Source: Methylogaea oryzae (GTDB lineage Bacteria > Pseudomonadota > Gammaproteobacteria > Methylococcales > Methylococcaceae). Taken from it: a DNA stretch of 64,000 bases. The stretch spans positions 1,046,501-1,110,500 of the forward strand of contig NZ_AP019782.1 in assembly GCF_019669985.1 (NCBI RefSeq), in the 5' to 3' direction. The position numbers and the translations under genes were made by a program. The notes below the pieces were generated by a model. The model saw nothing but the letters and a program-made list of their open reading frames with translations. It made no database searches and was not told where the DNA came from. Every line of letters begins with the position of its first letter. Position 1 is the first letter of the stretch. Shown here piece after piece: positions 37,109 to 45,225 of this stretch.

Positions 37109-37897
37109 TCAGCCGGCCGGCCAAAAATGCAGCTTGTCCAGCAGCGTCAGCACGATTTCGATGACGATGAGCGCCACGATGTACCACTCCACCCGGTGTC
37201 CCTGGCGGTTGTTGACCAAGTCCAAATAGGTTTCGGCGATACGCCAGAGCAGGTCCAGTTTGCGCGATAGGGCCAAGTCGCGGTCGTGCAGTTCGTATTC
37301 CACCGCGAGACGCTGATAGAGCCGGTCCAGGCCGGGATCGTCCCAGGTCAACTCCGGTTTCTCGGTGATTTCCACCCGGCCCACGGTGCGCGTCAATATG
37401 CTCAGCGCTTTGCCGATTTCGTTGAGCACGTCGCGGCCGCGCCGGGGGGTGAGCCCTTGGCGCAGCTGTTCCACCAGCCGCTCGAAGCGCTCGAAGGTGC
37501 TGGCTACGGCTTTTTCGTAGTGGGACAGCACCGCGCTTTTGGCCAAGGCTTGGGCCACCATTTGCAGGCGGGCGACGCCGGTGTTGGCCAGCACCAGCCG
37601 TCCTTCGGCGTTGATCTGCTCCGGTTGGCCCGCGTCGATGACGATTTCCGTCGCTTCCAGTTCGGGCTCGTCCAGCATCCCGGTGACGAAACCGGAGATG
37701 CCGCTTAGGGTTTCCGCTTCCTCCACCGCGCTCAAGCCGAACAAAACCACCACGCCGAAGCGAAACACCACCGCCCAGCCTTGCTTGCCCGCCGCGATGG
37801 TGAGCGGCGCCAAAGCCAGTACCTGGGTTCGTTCCAGCTCGCGGATGTCGATGCGGGCCCCTAGAAACCAGGCGCGGACGCTCAGGTGTGCGGCCAT
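37109..37897 (-). CDS. Rmd1/YagE (DUF155) family protein with C-terminal membrane anchor
   Basis: The protein has 262 residues. The N-terminal half carries the DUF155 core (WAVVFRFGVVVLFGL, with the following EEAET). A helical region with LSRKLDLLWRIAETYLDLVNNRQGHRVEWYI-type features precedes one C-terminal TM helix (about 238-256, VALIVIEIVLTLLDKL). This matches the family of yeast Rmd1 and bacterial YagE-like proteins, whose biochemical role is unknown; eukaryotic members act in mitochondria. It converges on the EAL-CBS-GGDEF gene with 16 bases between stops. Confidence 0.88.
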   Translation of the reverse strand: MAAHLSVRAWFLGARIDIRELERTQVLALAPLTIAAGKQGWAVVFRFGVVVLFGLSAVEEAETLSGISGFVTGMLDEPELEATEIVIDAGQPEQINAEGRLVLANTGVARLQMVAQALAKSAVLSHYEKAVASTFERFERLVEQLRQGLTPRRGRDVLNEIGKALSILTRTVGRVEITEKPELTWDDPGLDRLYQRLAVEYELHDRDLALSRKLDLLWRIAETYLDLVNNRQGHRVEWYIVALIVIEIVLTLLDKLHFWPAG

Positions 37898-38009
37898 GGA
37901 TCAGCTCCTCGACTTCATCTTAAACGGGCCGCCGTCGCCGCGTCGCGCCTGCGGCTTGACGGGCCCGGCCGGTTTCGGCATCGCGGGGTGAATCCGCGCG
38001 CTCGGCGGT

Positions 38010-38270
38010 TCACAAACCGGTGCTGCTGAACAGGATGACTTGGTCGTCGACGAAGTTGACGCTGATGGATTTGGGCTCCTTGCCCCAGGTGCAGTTTTTG
38101 GCGATCAGGATCGCGTCGCAGCGCGTCGGTTCGCCCAACAGCTGCACGACGTCCGGGTAGGGCATGCCCATTTTCAGTTTGTCGTAGTTTTCCCGGTTCA
38201 ATTTGTCGCAGCCCGTCGCGGCCAGGCAGGCGGCGAGCAGGATGAAGGCGCGGGCCGATTGGATTTTCAT
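38010..38270 (-). CDS. Small lipoprotein, DUF3862/SmpA-like fold
   Basis: The protein has 86 residues with a lipoprotein signal: Arg-containing n-region, FILLAACLAA and lipobox ATGC with Cys at about residue 21. The mature part (YDKLKMGMPYPDVVQLLGEPTRC, in pieces YDKLKMGMPY and VVQLLGEP) matches the small beta-alpha-beta DUF3862/BamE-like domain, with a second Cys pair that may form a disulfide. GGAG lies eight bases before the ATG. Function unknown. Confidence 0.85.
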   Translation of the reverse strand: MKIQSARAFILLAACLAATGCDKLNRENYDKLKMGMPYPDVVQLLGEPTRCDAILIAKNCTWGKEPKSISVNFVDDQVILFSSTGL

Positions 38271-38336
38271 GGTGGTCTCCGTGTGTTCGGGTACGGTTTG
38301 CGGGAAAGCGGGAACGTCCTTGTCCCCGCCATGGTG

Positions 38337-40766
38337 TCAGAACGGCCAGCGCCAGGCGACCATTTCCGGCATGTCCACGCCGTGTTCGTGGGCGTAGCGC
38401 TTGCAGGCGATCTGCTGGTTGCGGAACTTCTCCTTGGCGTGGGCGCCGGTGGTCTTCAGCGTCGGCACCCGGTCGATGGCGTCGATGGCCAGGCTGAAAC
38501 GGTCGATCTGGTTGTTGATGGCCAGTTCCAGCGGCGTGTTGATGTTGCCTTTTTCCTTGTAGCCGCGCACGTGCAGGTTGCCGTGGTTCTTGCGGCGGTA
38601 GGCCAGGCGGTGGATCAGCCAGGGATAGCCGTGGAAGTTGAAGATGATGGGCTTGTCCTCGGTGAACAGGCTGTTGAAGTCCCGCTCGCTGAGGCCGTGA
38701 GGGTGCTCGCTGTCCGGTTGCAGCTTGAACAGATCCACCACGTTGACGAAGCGGATTTTCAAGTCGGGGAACTCGTCGCGCAGCATGGCGACGGCGGCCA
38801 GGGCTTCCAGGGTGGGGATGTCGCCGGCCGAGGCCATCACCATGTCCGGCTCCCGGCCCTGGTCGTTGCTGGCCCACTCCCAGATGCCCACGCCCTTGGT
38901 GCAGTGGGCCATGGCGGCGTCCATGTCCATGTATTGCAGGTGCTGCTGCTTGTCGGAAACGATGACGTTGACGTAGTTTTCGCTCTTCAGGCAGTGGTCG
39001 GCGACGCACAGCAGGCTGTTCACGTCCGGCGGCAGGTAGATGCGGGTGACCGCCGAGCTCTTGTTCACCACCACGTCGAGGAAGCCGGGGTCCTGGTGGG
39101 TGAAGCCGTTGTGGTCCTGGCGCCAGACGGTGGAGGTGATCAGCAGGTTGAGGGAGGCGATCTCCTTGCGCCAGGACAGCTGGTTGCAGATGGCCAGCCA
39201 CTTGGCGTGCTGGTTGAACATGGAGTCGATGACGTGGACGAAGGCTTCGTAGGTGGAGAAGAAGCCGTGGCGGCCGGTCAACAGATAGCCTTCCAGCATG
39301 CCTTCCATGGTGTGCTCGCTGAGCATTTCCATGACGCGGCCGTCCACCGCCAGTTCGGTGCCGCCGGCGTCTTCCGGGAAGTATTCGGCGATCCAGAATT
39401 TCTTGCTGACTTCGTACACCGCGCCCAGCTTGTTGGAGGTGTTCTCGTCCGGGCCGAACACGCGGAAATTGGTCATGTTTTCCCGCATGATGTCGCGCAG
39501 GAAGCGGCCCAGGGGCGGAGTGTTCTCCGCCTCGATCTGGCCGGGCTTGCCGATGGCGATGCCGTAGTCGCGGAAGTCCGGCAGGCGCAGGGCTTTTTTC
39601 AGCACGCCGCCGTTGGCTTGCGGATTGGCTCCCATGCGGCGGTTGCCGGTCGGGGCCAGGGCGCGGATTTCCGCCGCCGGCGCGCCTTCGCTGTCGAACA
39701 ATTCTTCCGGCTTGAGGCTGCGCAGCCAGTCTTCCAGCAGCTTGAGGTGGACAGGGTTTTTCTGCACGTCCGCCACCGGCACCTGATGGGCGCGCCAGAA
39801 GCCTTCCATTTTCTTGCCGTCGACCTCGGACGGCATGGTCCAGCCCTTGGGGCTGCGCAGCACGATCATCGGCCAGCGCGGGCGTTGCGCCACGCCGCTG
39901 CGGCGCGCTTCCGCCTGGGCGGCGCGGATTTCTTCCACGCAGCGGTCCACCGTGGCGGCCATGGCCTGGTGCATGCTGTCAGGGTCCGAGCCTTCGACGA
40001 AATAAGGCGTCCAGCCGTAGCCCTTGAACAGGTTTTCCAGCTCCTCGTGGCTGATGCGCGCCAGCAGGGTGGGGTTGTTGATCTTGTAGCCGTTGAGGTT
40101 GAGGATCGGCAGCACCGCGCCGTCGCGGATCGGGTTGAGGAATTTGCTGATGTGCCAGGAGGTGGCCAAAGGCCCCGTTTCCGCCTCGCCGTCGCCCACC
40201 ACCGCGGCCACGATCAAATCGGGATTGTCGAAAGCCGCGCCGCAGGCGTGGGACAGCACGTAGCCCAGTTCGCCGCCTTCGTGGATGGAGCCGGGCGTTT
40301 CCGGCGTGCAGTGGCTGCCGATGCCGCCGGGGAAGGAGAACTGCTTGAAGAAGCGCAGCAGGCCTTCCTCGTCCAGGCTCTTGTCCGGGTAGATGTCCGA
40401 GTAGGCACCTTCCAGGTAGACCGGCGCCAGCACGCCCGGCGCGCCGTGGCCGGGGCCGGCCATGAAGATGGCTTCGAAGTCGTATTTCTTGATAGCCCGG
40501 TTCATGTGGGTGTAAGCGAAAGACAGGCCGGGGCTGGAGCCCCAGTGGCCCAGCAGGCGGTTCTTGATGTGCTCGGGCTTGAGGGGTTCTTTCAGCAGCG
40601 GGTTGTCTTGCAGGTAGATCATGCCCAGCGCCAGGTAGTTGCAGGCGCGCCAGAAGGCATGAGTCTGGCGCAGCTCGTCGGCGCTGAGCGGCGCGCCCGG
40701 CACGGTGGCGCGGGCGGGGCCGAAGGCCGACAGGTCCTGGGGCGTTACGGTGCTGGTGTTGGTCAT
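38337..40766 (-). CDS. xfp: Phosphoketolase (xylulose-5-P / fructose-6-P)
   Basis: Xfp is a thiamine-diphosphate enzyme that splits xylulose-5-phosphate or fructose-6-phosphate with phosphate to acetyl phosphate plus a shorter sugar phosphate. The 809 residues match the usual length. Signatures include [10 protein letters not shown] near the start, the cofactor-binding [30 protein letters not shown], and [12 protein letters not shown]-like [15 protein letters not shown]. It precedes ackA in reading sense reversed: ackA lies 70 bases upstream on the same strand, so acetyl phosphate can be turned to acetate and ATP directly. Confidence 0.97.
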   Translation of the reverse strand: MTNTSTVTPQDLSAFGPARATVPGAPLSADELRQTHAFWRACNYLALGMIYLQDNPLLKEPLKPEHIKNRLLGHWGSSPGLSFAYTHMNRAIKKYDFEAIFMAGPGHGAPGVLAPVYLEGAYSDIYPDKSLDEEGLLRFFKQFSFPGGIGSHCTPETPGSIHEGGELGYVLSHACGAAFDNPDLIVAAVVGDGEAETGPLATSWHISKFLNPIRDGAVLPILNLNGYKINNPTLLARISHEELENLFKGYGWTPYFVEGSDPDSMHQAMAATVDRCVEEIRAAQAEARRSGVAQRPRWPMIVLRSPKGWTMPSEVDGKKMEGFWRAHQVPVADVQKNPVHLKLLEDWLRSLKPEELFDSEGAPAAEIRALAPTGNRRMGANPQANGGVLKKALRLPDFRDYGIAIGKPGQIEAENTPPLGRFLRDIMRENMTNFRVFGPDENTSNKLGAVYEVSKKFWIAEYFPEDAGGTELAVDGRVMEMLSEHTMEGMLEGYLLTGRHGFFSTYEAFVHVIDSMFNQHAKWLAICNQLSWRKEIASLNLLITSTVWRQDHNGFTHQDPGFLDVVVNKSSAVTRIYLPPDVNSLLCVADHCLKSENYVNVIVSDKQQHLQYMDMDAAMAHCTKGVGIWEWASNDQGREPDMVMASAGDIPTLEALAAVAMLRDEFPDLKIRFVNVVDLFKLQPDSEHPHGLSERDFNSLFTEDKPIIFNFHGYPWLIHRLAYRRKNHGNLHVRGYKEKGNINTPLELAINNQIDRFSLAIDAIDRVPTLKTTGAHAKEKFRNQQIACKRYAHEHGVDMPEMVAWRWPF

Positions 40767-40836
40767 GGAGTGTCCTCTCGTGGGAAATGGCGATAACGGT
40801 TGGGTTGAATTCAGCGGCTAGGTCCGGCGTCGTGCC

Positions 40837-42027
40837 TCAGGCGCTTGCGGCGGCGACAAGCCGGTAGGTTTGTTCGGCGACTTCCTTTTCCTCGTCGGCG
40901 GGGATGACCAGGACGGCGGTTCGGCTCCCTTCGCCATGGATAGCGCGCGGTTCGGCGCAGGCGGCGGCGTTTTTCGCCGGATCCAAATCGACGCCCAGGC
41001 CTTGTAAGCCGCGCAGGGCGGCGGCGCGGACTTCGCCGGCGTTCTCGCCGATGCCGCCGGTGAAGACGAGGGCGTCCACCTCGCCGAGCACGGCCCAGTA
41101 GGCGCCGATGTATTTCTTGATTTGATGGGCGTACATGTCCAGCGCCAGCTGGGCGGCCGCGTCCCCTTCGCCGGCGCGGGCCAGGATGTGGCGCACGTCG
41201 TTGTCGCCGCAGACGCCGTTGAAACCGCTTTGACGGGTTAGCAGATGTTCCAGGCTGCGCGCGTCCAATTCGCCTTGTTGCAGCAGGTGCAGCAGCAGGC
41301 CCGGGTCGATGTCGCCGCAGCGGCTGCCCATCATCAGGCCGGCCAGGGGCGTCATGCCCATGGAGGTGTCGACGCTGCGGCCTTCCTTGACGGCGGTGAC
41401 GCTGGCGCCGTTGCCCAGGTGCAGCACGATCAGGTTCAGCCGTTCGGGTTGCCTGCCCAGCTGCGCCGCCGCGCGCTTCAGCGCCGATTGCACGGAAATG
41501 CCGTGGAAGCCGTAGCGGCGCAGGCCCCGGTCGTCGCTGAGGCGGCGGGGCAGGGCATAGTGGTAGGCGTGGGGCGGCAGCGTGTGGTGGAAAGCGGTGT
41601 CGAACACCGCCACCTGGGGTACGTGGGGCCACAGGGTCCGGCAGGCTTGAATGCCGAGCAGGTTGGGCGGGTTGTGCAGCGGCGCCAGAGACTGGAGGTC
41701 GGCGATTTTCGCCGCCACGCCGTCGTCGATGAGGGCGGCTTGGTCGAACAGGCCGCCGCCGTGCACTACCCGGTGGCCGACGGCCAAGCCGTTTTCCGGC
41801 AGGTCGCCCAGGCTGTCGAAAATCAGCGCCAGGCCTTGGCGATGGTCGGCGATGGGGAGGGTGCTGCGTGTGGGGGCGGCGTTTTCGCCGCCGCGCCGGC
41901 AGGTGAAGCGGCCTTCGCTTTCGCCGATGCCTTCGACGAGGCCGCTGGCCTGGGTAACGGCTTCCGGCATTCGCAAGAGCCGGTACTTGATGGAGGAACT
42001 GCCGGAGTTGAGGGCTAGGGTCAGCAT
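40837..42027 (-). CDS. ackA: Acetate kinase
   Basis: The protein has 396 residues. ASKHA-fold motifs are NSGSSSIKY at the N-terminus, FDTAFHHTLP, HLGNGASV, MGMTPLAGLMMG and FTGGIGENA. It makes ATP and acetate from acetyl phosphate. It is the first gene of an ackA-xfp pair, the known phosphoketolase bypass arrangement in several methanotrophs and heterofermenters. No pta gene is seen beside it. Confidence 0.97.
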   Translation of the reverse strand: MLTLALNSGSSSIKYRLLRMPEAVTQASGLVEGIGESEGRFTCRRGGENAAPTRSTLPIADHRQGLALIFDSLGDLPENGLAVGHRVVHGGGLFDQAALIDDGVAAKIADLQSLAPLHNPPNLLGIQACRTLWPHVPQVAVFDTAFHHTLPPHAYHYALPRRLSDDRGLRRYGFHGISVQSALKRAAAQLGRQPERLNLIVLHLGNGASVTAVKEGRSVDTSMGMTPLAGLMMGSRCGDIDPGLLLHLLQQGELDARSLEHLLTRQSGFNGVCGDNDVRHILARAGEGDAAAQLALDMYAHQIKKYIGAYWAVLGEVDALVFTGGIGENAGEVRAAALRGLQGLGVDLDPAKNAAACAEPRAIHGEGSRTAVLVIPADEEKEVAEQTYRLVAAASA

Positions 42028-42163
42028 TGATGGGGCGAGGTAGGGCTGGGAATGCCAAGCATAGTAAATTTATGCCGTGACGGTTCCGTTACGGCGCCAT
42101 GATTCCAAAGTTTTTCGGAAAAACAAAGCGCGCCGCCGGCGCGGGCTCGCCGCTGGCGGCGCG

Positions 42164-42192
42164 TTGAAAACGGCTTAGAGCAAACTTATACT
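42164..42192 (+). promoter_or_regulatory. Near-consensus sigma-70 promoter
   Basis: TTGAAA (42164-42169), a 17-base spacer and TATACT (42187-42192) stand 65 bases before the TIGR04073-like start. It is among the best promoter matches in the window and predicts strong constitutive expression. Confidence 0.75.
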
Positions 42193-42256
42193 GTCGGCGG
42201 ACTAGCTGATGTCCACCACAACAAAACCAACCAAAACAGCAATCTGGAGAGACTTT

Positions 42257-42601
42257 ATGAAGACGATGCGTAAAGCCCTGGTCGCCGGCGCTATTGCCGC
42301 GGCCCTGTCCGCGCCCGCTTTCGCCGACTATCCCAGCGATGTGGCGGAAAAATTCGGCCGCGGCCTGTCCAACGGCGCCCTGGGCTGGGTTGAATTCGGC
42401 AAGAATCTTTACAACGAGCCGGTTCAGCATGGTCCCCTGTACGCGCCGGTCGGCCTGCTGAAAGGCGTGGCTCACGCTGTTGGCCGTACCTTGGTCGGCG
42501 CCATCGATGTTGCGTCTTTCCTGATCCCGTCTCCCTCCTTCGTGCAGCCCAACTACGTGTGGGAACACATGGATACGGAAACCAGCTACGGCGTGAAGTA
42601 A
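42257..42601 (+). CDS. Exosortase system-associated TIGR04073-type exported protein
   Basis: The chosen start is ATG 42257 (MKTMRKALVAG) with GGAGA upstream, giving 114 residues with a clear Sec signal peptide cleaved after about APAFA. The mature part contains the repeated small-residue motif FGRGLSNGALGWVEFGKNLYNEP and ends in PNYVWEHMDTETSYG, which I associate with the TIGR04073 family found in genomes having exosortase/PEP-CTERM sorting. The gene is a stand-alone unit with its own strong promoter and terminator. No exosortase is in the window; its function is unknown. Confidence 0.8.
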   Translation: MKTMRKALVAGAIAAALSAPAFADYPSDVAEKFGRGLSNGALGWVEFGKNLYNEPVQHGPLYAPVGLLKGVAHAVGRTLVGAIDVASFLIPSPSFVQPNYVWEHMDTETSYGVK

Positions 42602-42615
42602 GCGCCCCGGCTCCG

Positions 42616-42650
42616 GCCGGATCGGCGCTCGTCGCCGGTCCGGCGTTTTT
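42616..42650 (+). terminator. Intrinsic terminator after the TIGR04073-like gene
   Basis: GCCGGATCGGCG and CGCCGGTCCGGC form a 12-base stem with one T-G pair and a small loop, followed by GTTTTT. It starts 15 bases after the stop. Confidence 0.85.
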
Positions 42651-42723
42651 ATGTCCGGCCGGTCCCGGTTTCCCGGGGCCGGCGCCGCCTGATCGGCCTT
42701 ATCCCTCCGCCGACGATCGCCGG

Positions 42724-43452
42724 CTAGAACCAGTCGGGGTCCGGCAATGCCGCGAACACCTTCTTCAATCCCTCCGCCCAGCCTTTGCGCAGCCGGTTGA
42801 AATACGCATCGCTGTCGGTGATGCGGATTTGGCCTGCGTCGCTGAAACTGTCGGCGCGGTAGAGAAAAATATCTATGGGCATGCCGACCGACAGGTTGCT
42901 GCGGATGGTGGAGTCGAAAGACAGCAGTGCGCACTTGGCGGCTTCCTCCAGGCTGCTGCGGTTGCCGATGACCCGGTCCAGGATCGGCTTGCCGTACTTG
43001 GTTTCGCCGATTTGGAAATAGGGCGTTTCCGGCACGGCCTCGATGAAGTTGCCGGCGGCGTAGACGTTGAACAGCCGGGGCCGCTCGCCGCGGATTTGGC
43101 CGCCCAGGATGATGGACTGAATGAATTCCGCCGAGTGTTTGCGCAAATACTCCGCATCGTCTTCGTGCACGGCGCGCAGCGCATCGCCCACCACCTTGGC
43201 GGCGTCGGCCAGGCTGGCGACGCTGTGCAGATTGGGCAGCGCGCCCTCCTGGATTTGCTTGTGCAGCCGGTTGATCACCGCCTGGGATATGGCCAGGTTG
43301 CCGGAAGTCAGCGTTACCAGCAGACGCTCGCCGGGGACGGAAAACACGGTCATTTTCGGGAAGGTGGAGACGTGGTCCACGCCGGCGTTGGTGCGGGTGT
43401 CGGAGGCGAGCACCAGGCCGGATTCGAGTAATAGGCCGACACAGTAGGTCAT
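42724..43452 (-). CDS. Anbu proteasome-type protease (ancestral beta subunit)
   Basis: The protein has 242 residues of N-terminal-nucleophile hydrolase fold. After removal of Met the N-terminus is Thr2 (MTYCVGLLLESG), the expected catalytic nucleophile. ASDTRTNAGVDHVSTF is the second family hallmark, supplying the conserved Asp; a Lys follows in FPKMTVFS. Length and motifs match Anbu rather than HslV or actinobacterial PrcB. It is the last gene of a four-gene operon with a transglutaminase-like protein, an alpha-E protein and a circularly permuted ATP-grasp. That neighbourhood is conserved in many proteobacteria and suggests making and breaking a peptide tag. No ATPase partner is adjacent. 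Confidence 0.94.
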   Translation of the reverse strand: MTYCVGLLLESGLVLASDTRTNAGVDHVSTFPKMTVFSVPGERLLVTLTSGNLAISQAVINRLHKQIQEGALPNLHSVASLADAAKVVGDALRAVHEDDAEYLRKHSAEFIQSIILGGQIRGERPRLFNVYAAGNFIEAVPETPYFQIGETKYGKPILDRVIGNRSSLEEAAKCALLSFDSTIRSNLSVGMPIDIFLYRADSFSDAGQIRITDSDAYFNRLRKGWAEGLKKVFAALPDPDWF

Positions 43453-43484
43453 CGGGTTACCTGGCTGGAATTGGGGCTGTCATG

Positions 43485-44261
43485 TTATTGCTGGGCAATC
43501 TGCACTTGAACCGCCATGCGCTCGCCGTCCCCGCCGCGCCGAATGCCGCTGACGGGGCAGGCGTCGCGGTAGTCCAGGCCGGCGGCCAGCCGCACATGGC
43601 TGCCGTTGGCCCGTTGGCCGTTGGCAACGTCGTAGCTGCGCCAGCCGTCTTCCTGCCAGGCGTCGGCCCAGGCGTGGCTTTCCACCAGGCTGCCGTCCCC
43701 GGTGAACAAATAGCCGCTGACGTAGCGGGCCGGCACGCCTAGGTGGCGGCAGCAGGCGATGAAGACATGGGCGTGGTCCTGGCACACCCCTTCGCCCAGG
43801 GCGAAGGCTTGGGCGGCGCTGGTCTGGGTGTCGGTGACGTGGCGCCGGTAGGCGATCCGCTCGCGCACGGCGTGCATCAGGTTGTCCAGTCGGCGGTTCC
43901 GCCGGCCGCCGGCGAAACGGGCGGCGAAGGCGGACAGCGCGCCGTCCACGGCGGTCAGCGGGGTGCTGCGCAAATACACTTGCAGCGGCAAGCGTTCGGC
44001 GGCGGGCGGCAGGTCCAGGCCGGTTTCCACCTCGCCGCAGGCGGTGATGGTCACTTCGTGGTGGGGGCGGTCCACCACCAGGGTGTGGATGGCGTTGCCG
44101 TAAGCGTCGGCGTGCTGCTGCATCTGGCCGTTCACCCGCAGGTGCCAGCGCTTGACCCGCTGGCCGAAACCGTCGCGGGGCGTCAGGCGCAGTTGCTGGA
44201 TGGAATAATCCACCGGAGCGTCGTAGACGTAGCGGGTGCTGTGTTCGATGGTCAGATGCAT
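43485..44261 (-). CDS. Transglutaminase-like cysteine protease of the Anbu operon
   Basis: Translation starts at ATG 44261 (MHLTIEHSTRYVYDAPVDYS), 16 bases after the alpha-E stop, and gives 258 residues. The N-terminal beta-sandwich is followed by a transglutaminase core with catalytic Cys in LGEGVCQDHAHVFIAC, His in SHAWADAW and Asp in the later YDVANG. Family members hydrolyse or transfer amide bonds; in this operon a peptidase acting on the ATP-grasp product is the usual proposal. The Anbu gene follows after 32 bases. Confidence 0.93.
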   Translation of the reverse strand: MHLTIEHSTRYVYDAPVDYSIQQLRLTPRDGFGQRVKRWHLRVNGQMQQHADAYGNAIHTLVVDRPHHEVTITACGEVETGLDLPPAAERLPLQVYLRSTPLTAVDGALSAFAARFAGGRRNRRLDNLMHAVRERIAYRRHVTDTQTSAAQAFALGEGVCQDHAHVFIACCRHLGVPARYVSGYLFTGDGSLVESHAWADAWQEDGWRSYDVANGQRANGSHVRLAAGLDYRDACPVSGIRRGGDGERMAVQVQIAQQ

Positions 44262-44277
44262 GGCGGCCGCCTTGTGG

Positions 44278-45225
44278 TCAGTGGGGTGGGGCGTTGAGGA
44301 AAGTGCGCTGGATTTCCGCGCCCAGGGCGTTGTTGTGGGCGATGAAGTCCTGTAGGAACTCGTGCAGGCCGCCCTGGAAGATGTCTTCCATGCGGCCGTA
44401 GTGCAACCGGGCGTGCAGCTCGCCGGCCTGGCGCAGGCATTCCCAGCCGCGCGCGGCGCAGAGCTTTTCCAGGATGGGGGTGATTTCGTCGAAGCAGGCG
44501 TGCAGCGAGCGCGGCATATTGCTGTGCAGCACCAGCAGTTCGGCGATTTTCCACGGCTCGATGGTGTCGTGGAACGCCTTCTGGTAGGCCTCGAAGGCCG
44601 ACACCGAACGCAGCAGGGCGCTCCATTCGTAGTAGTCCACCGCGCCGCCCACATCGTCCGGCGACGGCAGCAGCAAATGGTATTTCACGTCCAGCAGACG
44701 GGCGGTGTTGTCGGCCCGCTCGATGAATGTGCCCAGGCGCAGGAAGCGGTAGCCGTCGTCGCGCAGCATGGTGCCGTAGGTGACGCCGCGGAACAGGTGC
44801 GACATGGATTTCACCCAGTCGCAGAACTCGCTCAAAGCGCCCTCGCCGATGCCTTGGCGGATGCGCTGGCGCAGTTCCAGCCATAGGGCGTTGACGTTTT
44901 CCCACATTTCCGAGGACATGGACACGCGCACGGCGCGGGCGTTTTCCCGCGCCCGGCCCAGGTTGCTGACGATGCTGGACGGGTTGTTCTCGTCCAGGGC
45001 CATGTAGCGCAGCACGCTGGCGGCGTTGTACCGGCCGTATTCGCCTTCGAAAGCGGCCAAGTCGCCGGCGATCATCACCGGTGGCCGCCACAGGGCCGCC
45101 TCGCTTTGTGCTGCGTTGGGCACCAGGGACATGCGGTGGGTCACGTCCAGCATGCGGGCGGTGTTCTCGGCGCGTTCGATATAGCGCGCCAGCCAATACA
45201 GGTGGTCAGCGGTACGGCTCAGCAT
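44278..45225 (-). CDS. Alpha-E domain protein of the Anbu operon
   Basis: The chosen start is ATG 45225 (MLSRTADHLYWLARYIERAENTAR, beginning MLSRTADHLYWLARYIER), overlapping the ATP-grasp stop by seven bases; this gives 315 residues. It is nearly all alpha-helical with the repeated signature YIERAENTAR / FIERADNTARLLDV, the mark of the alpha-E family. The biochemical role is unknown, but alpha-E always travels with the permuted ATP-grasp and probably assists it. The longer upstream frame is a shadow of the ATP-grasp gene. Confidence 0.93.
   Translation of the reverse strand: MLSRTADHLYWLARYIERAENTARMLDVTHRMSLVPNAAQSEAALWRPPVMIAGDLAAFEGEYGRYNAASVLRYMALDENNPSSIVSNLGRARENARAVRVSMSSEMWENVNALWLELRQRIRQGIGEGALSEFCDWVKSMSHLFRGVTYGTMLRDDGYRFLRLGTFIERADNTARLLDVKYHLLLPSPDDVGGAVDYYEWSALLRSVSAFEAYQKAFHDTIEPWKIAELLVLHSNMPRSLHACFDEITPILEKLCAARGWECLRQAGELHARLHYGRMEDIFQGGLHEFLQDFIAHNNALGAEIQRTFLNAPPH

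Noticed and set aside
38040-40796. 918-codon open frame on the plus strand opposite xfp
   Set aside because: Antisense shadow of phosphoketolase, with no family resemblance.
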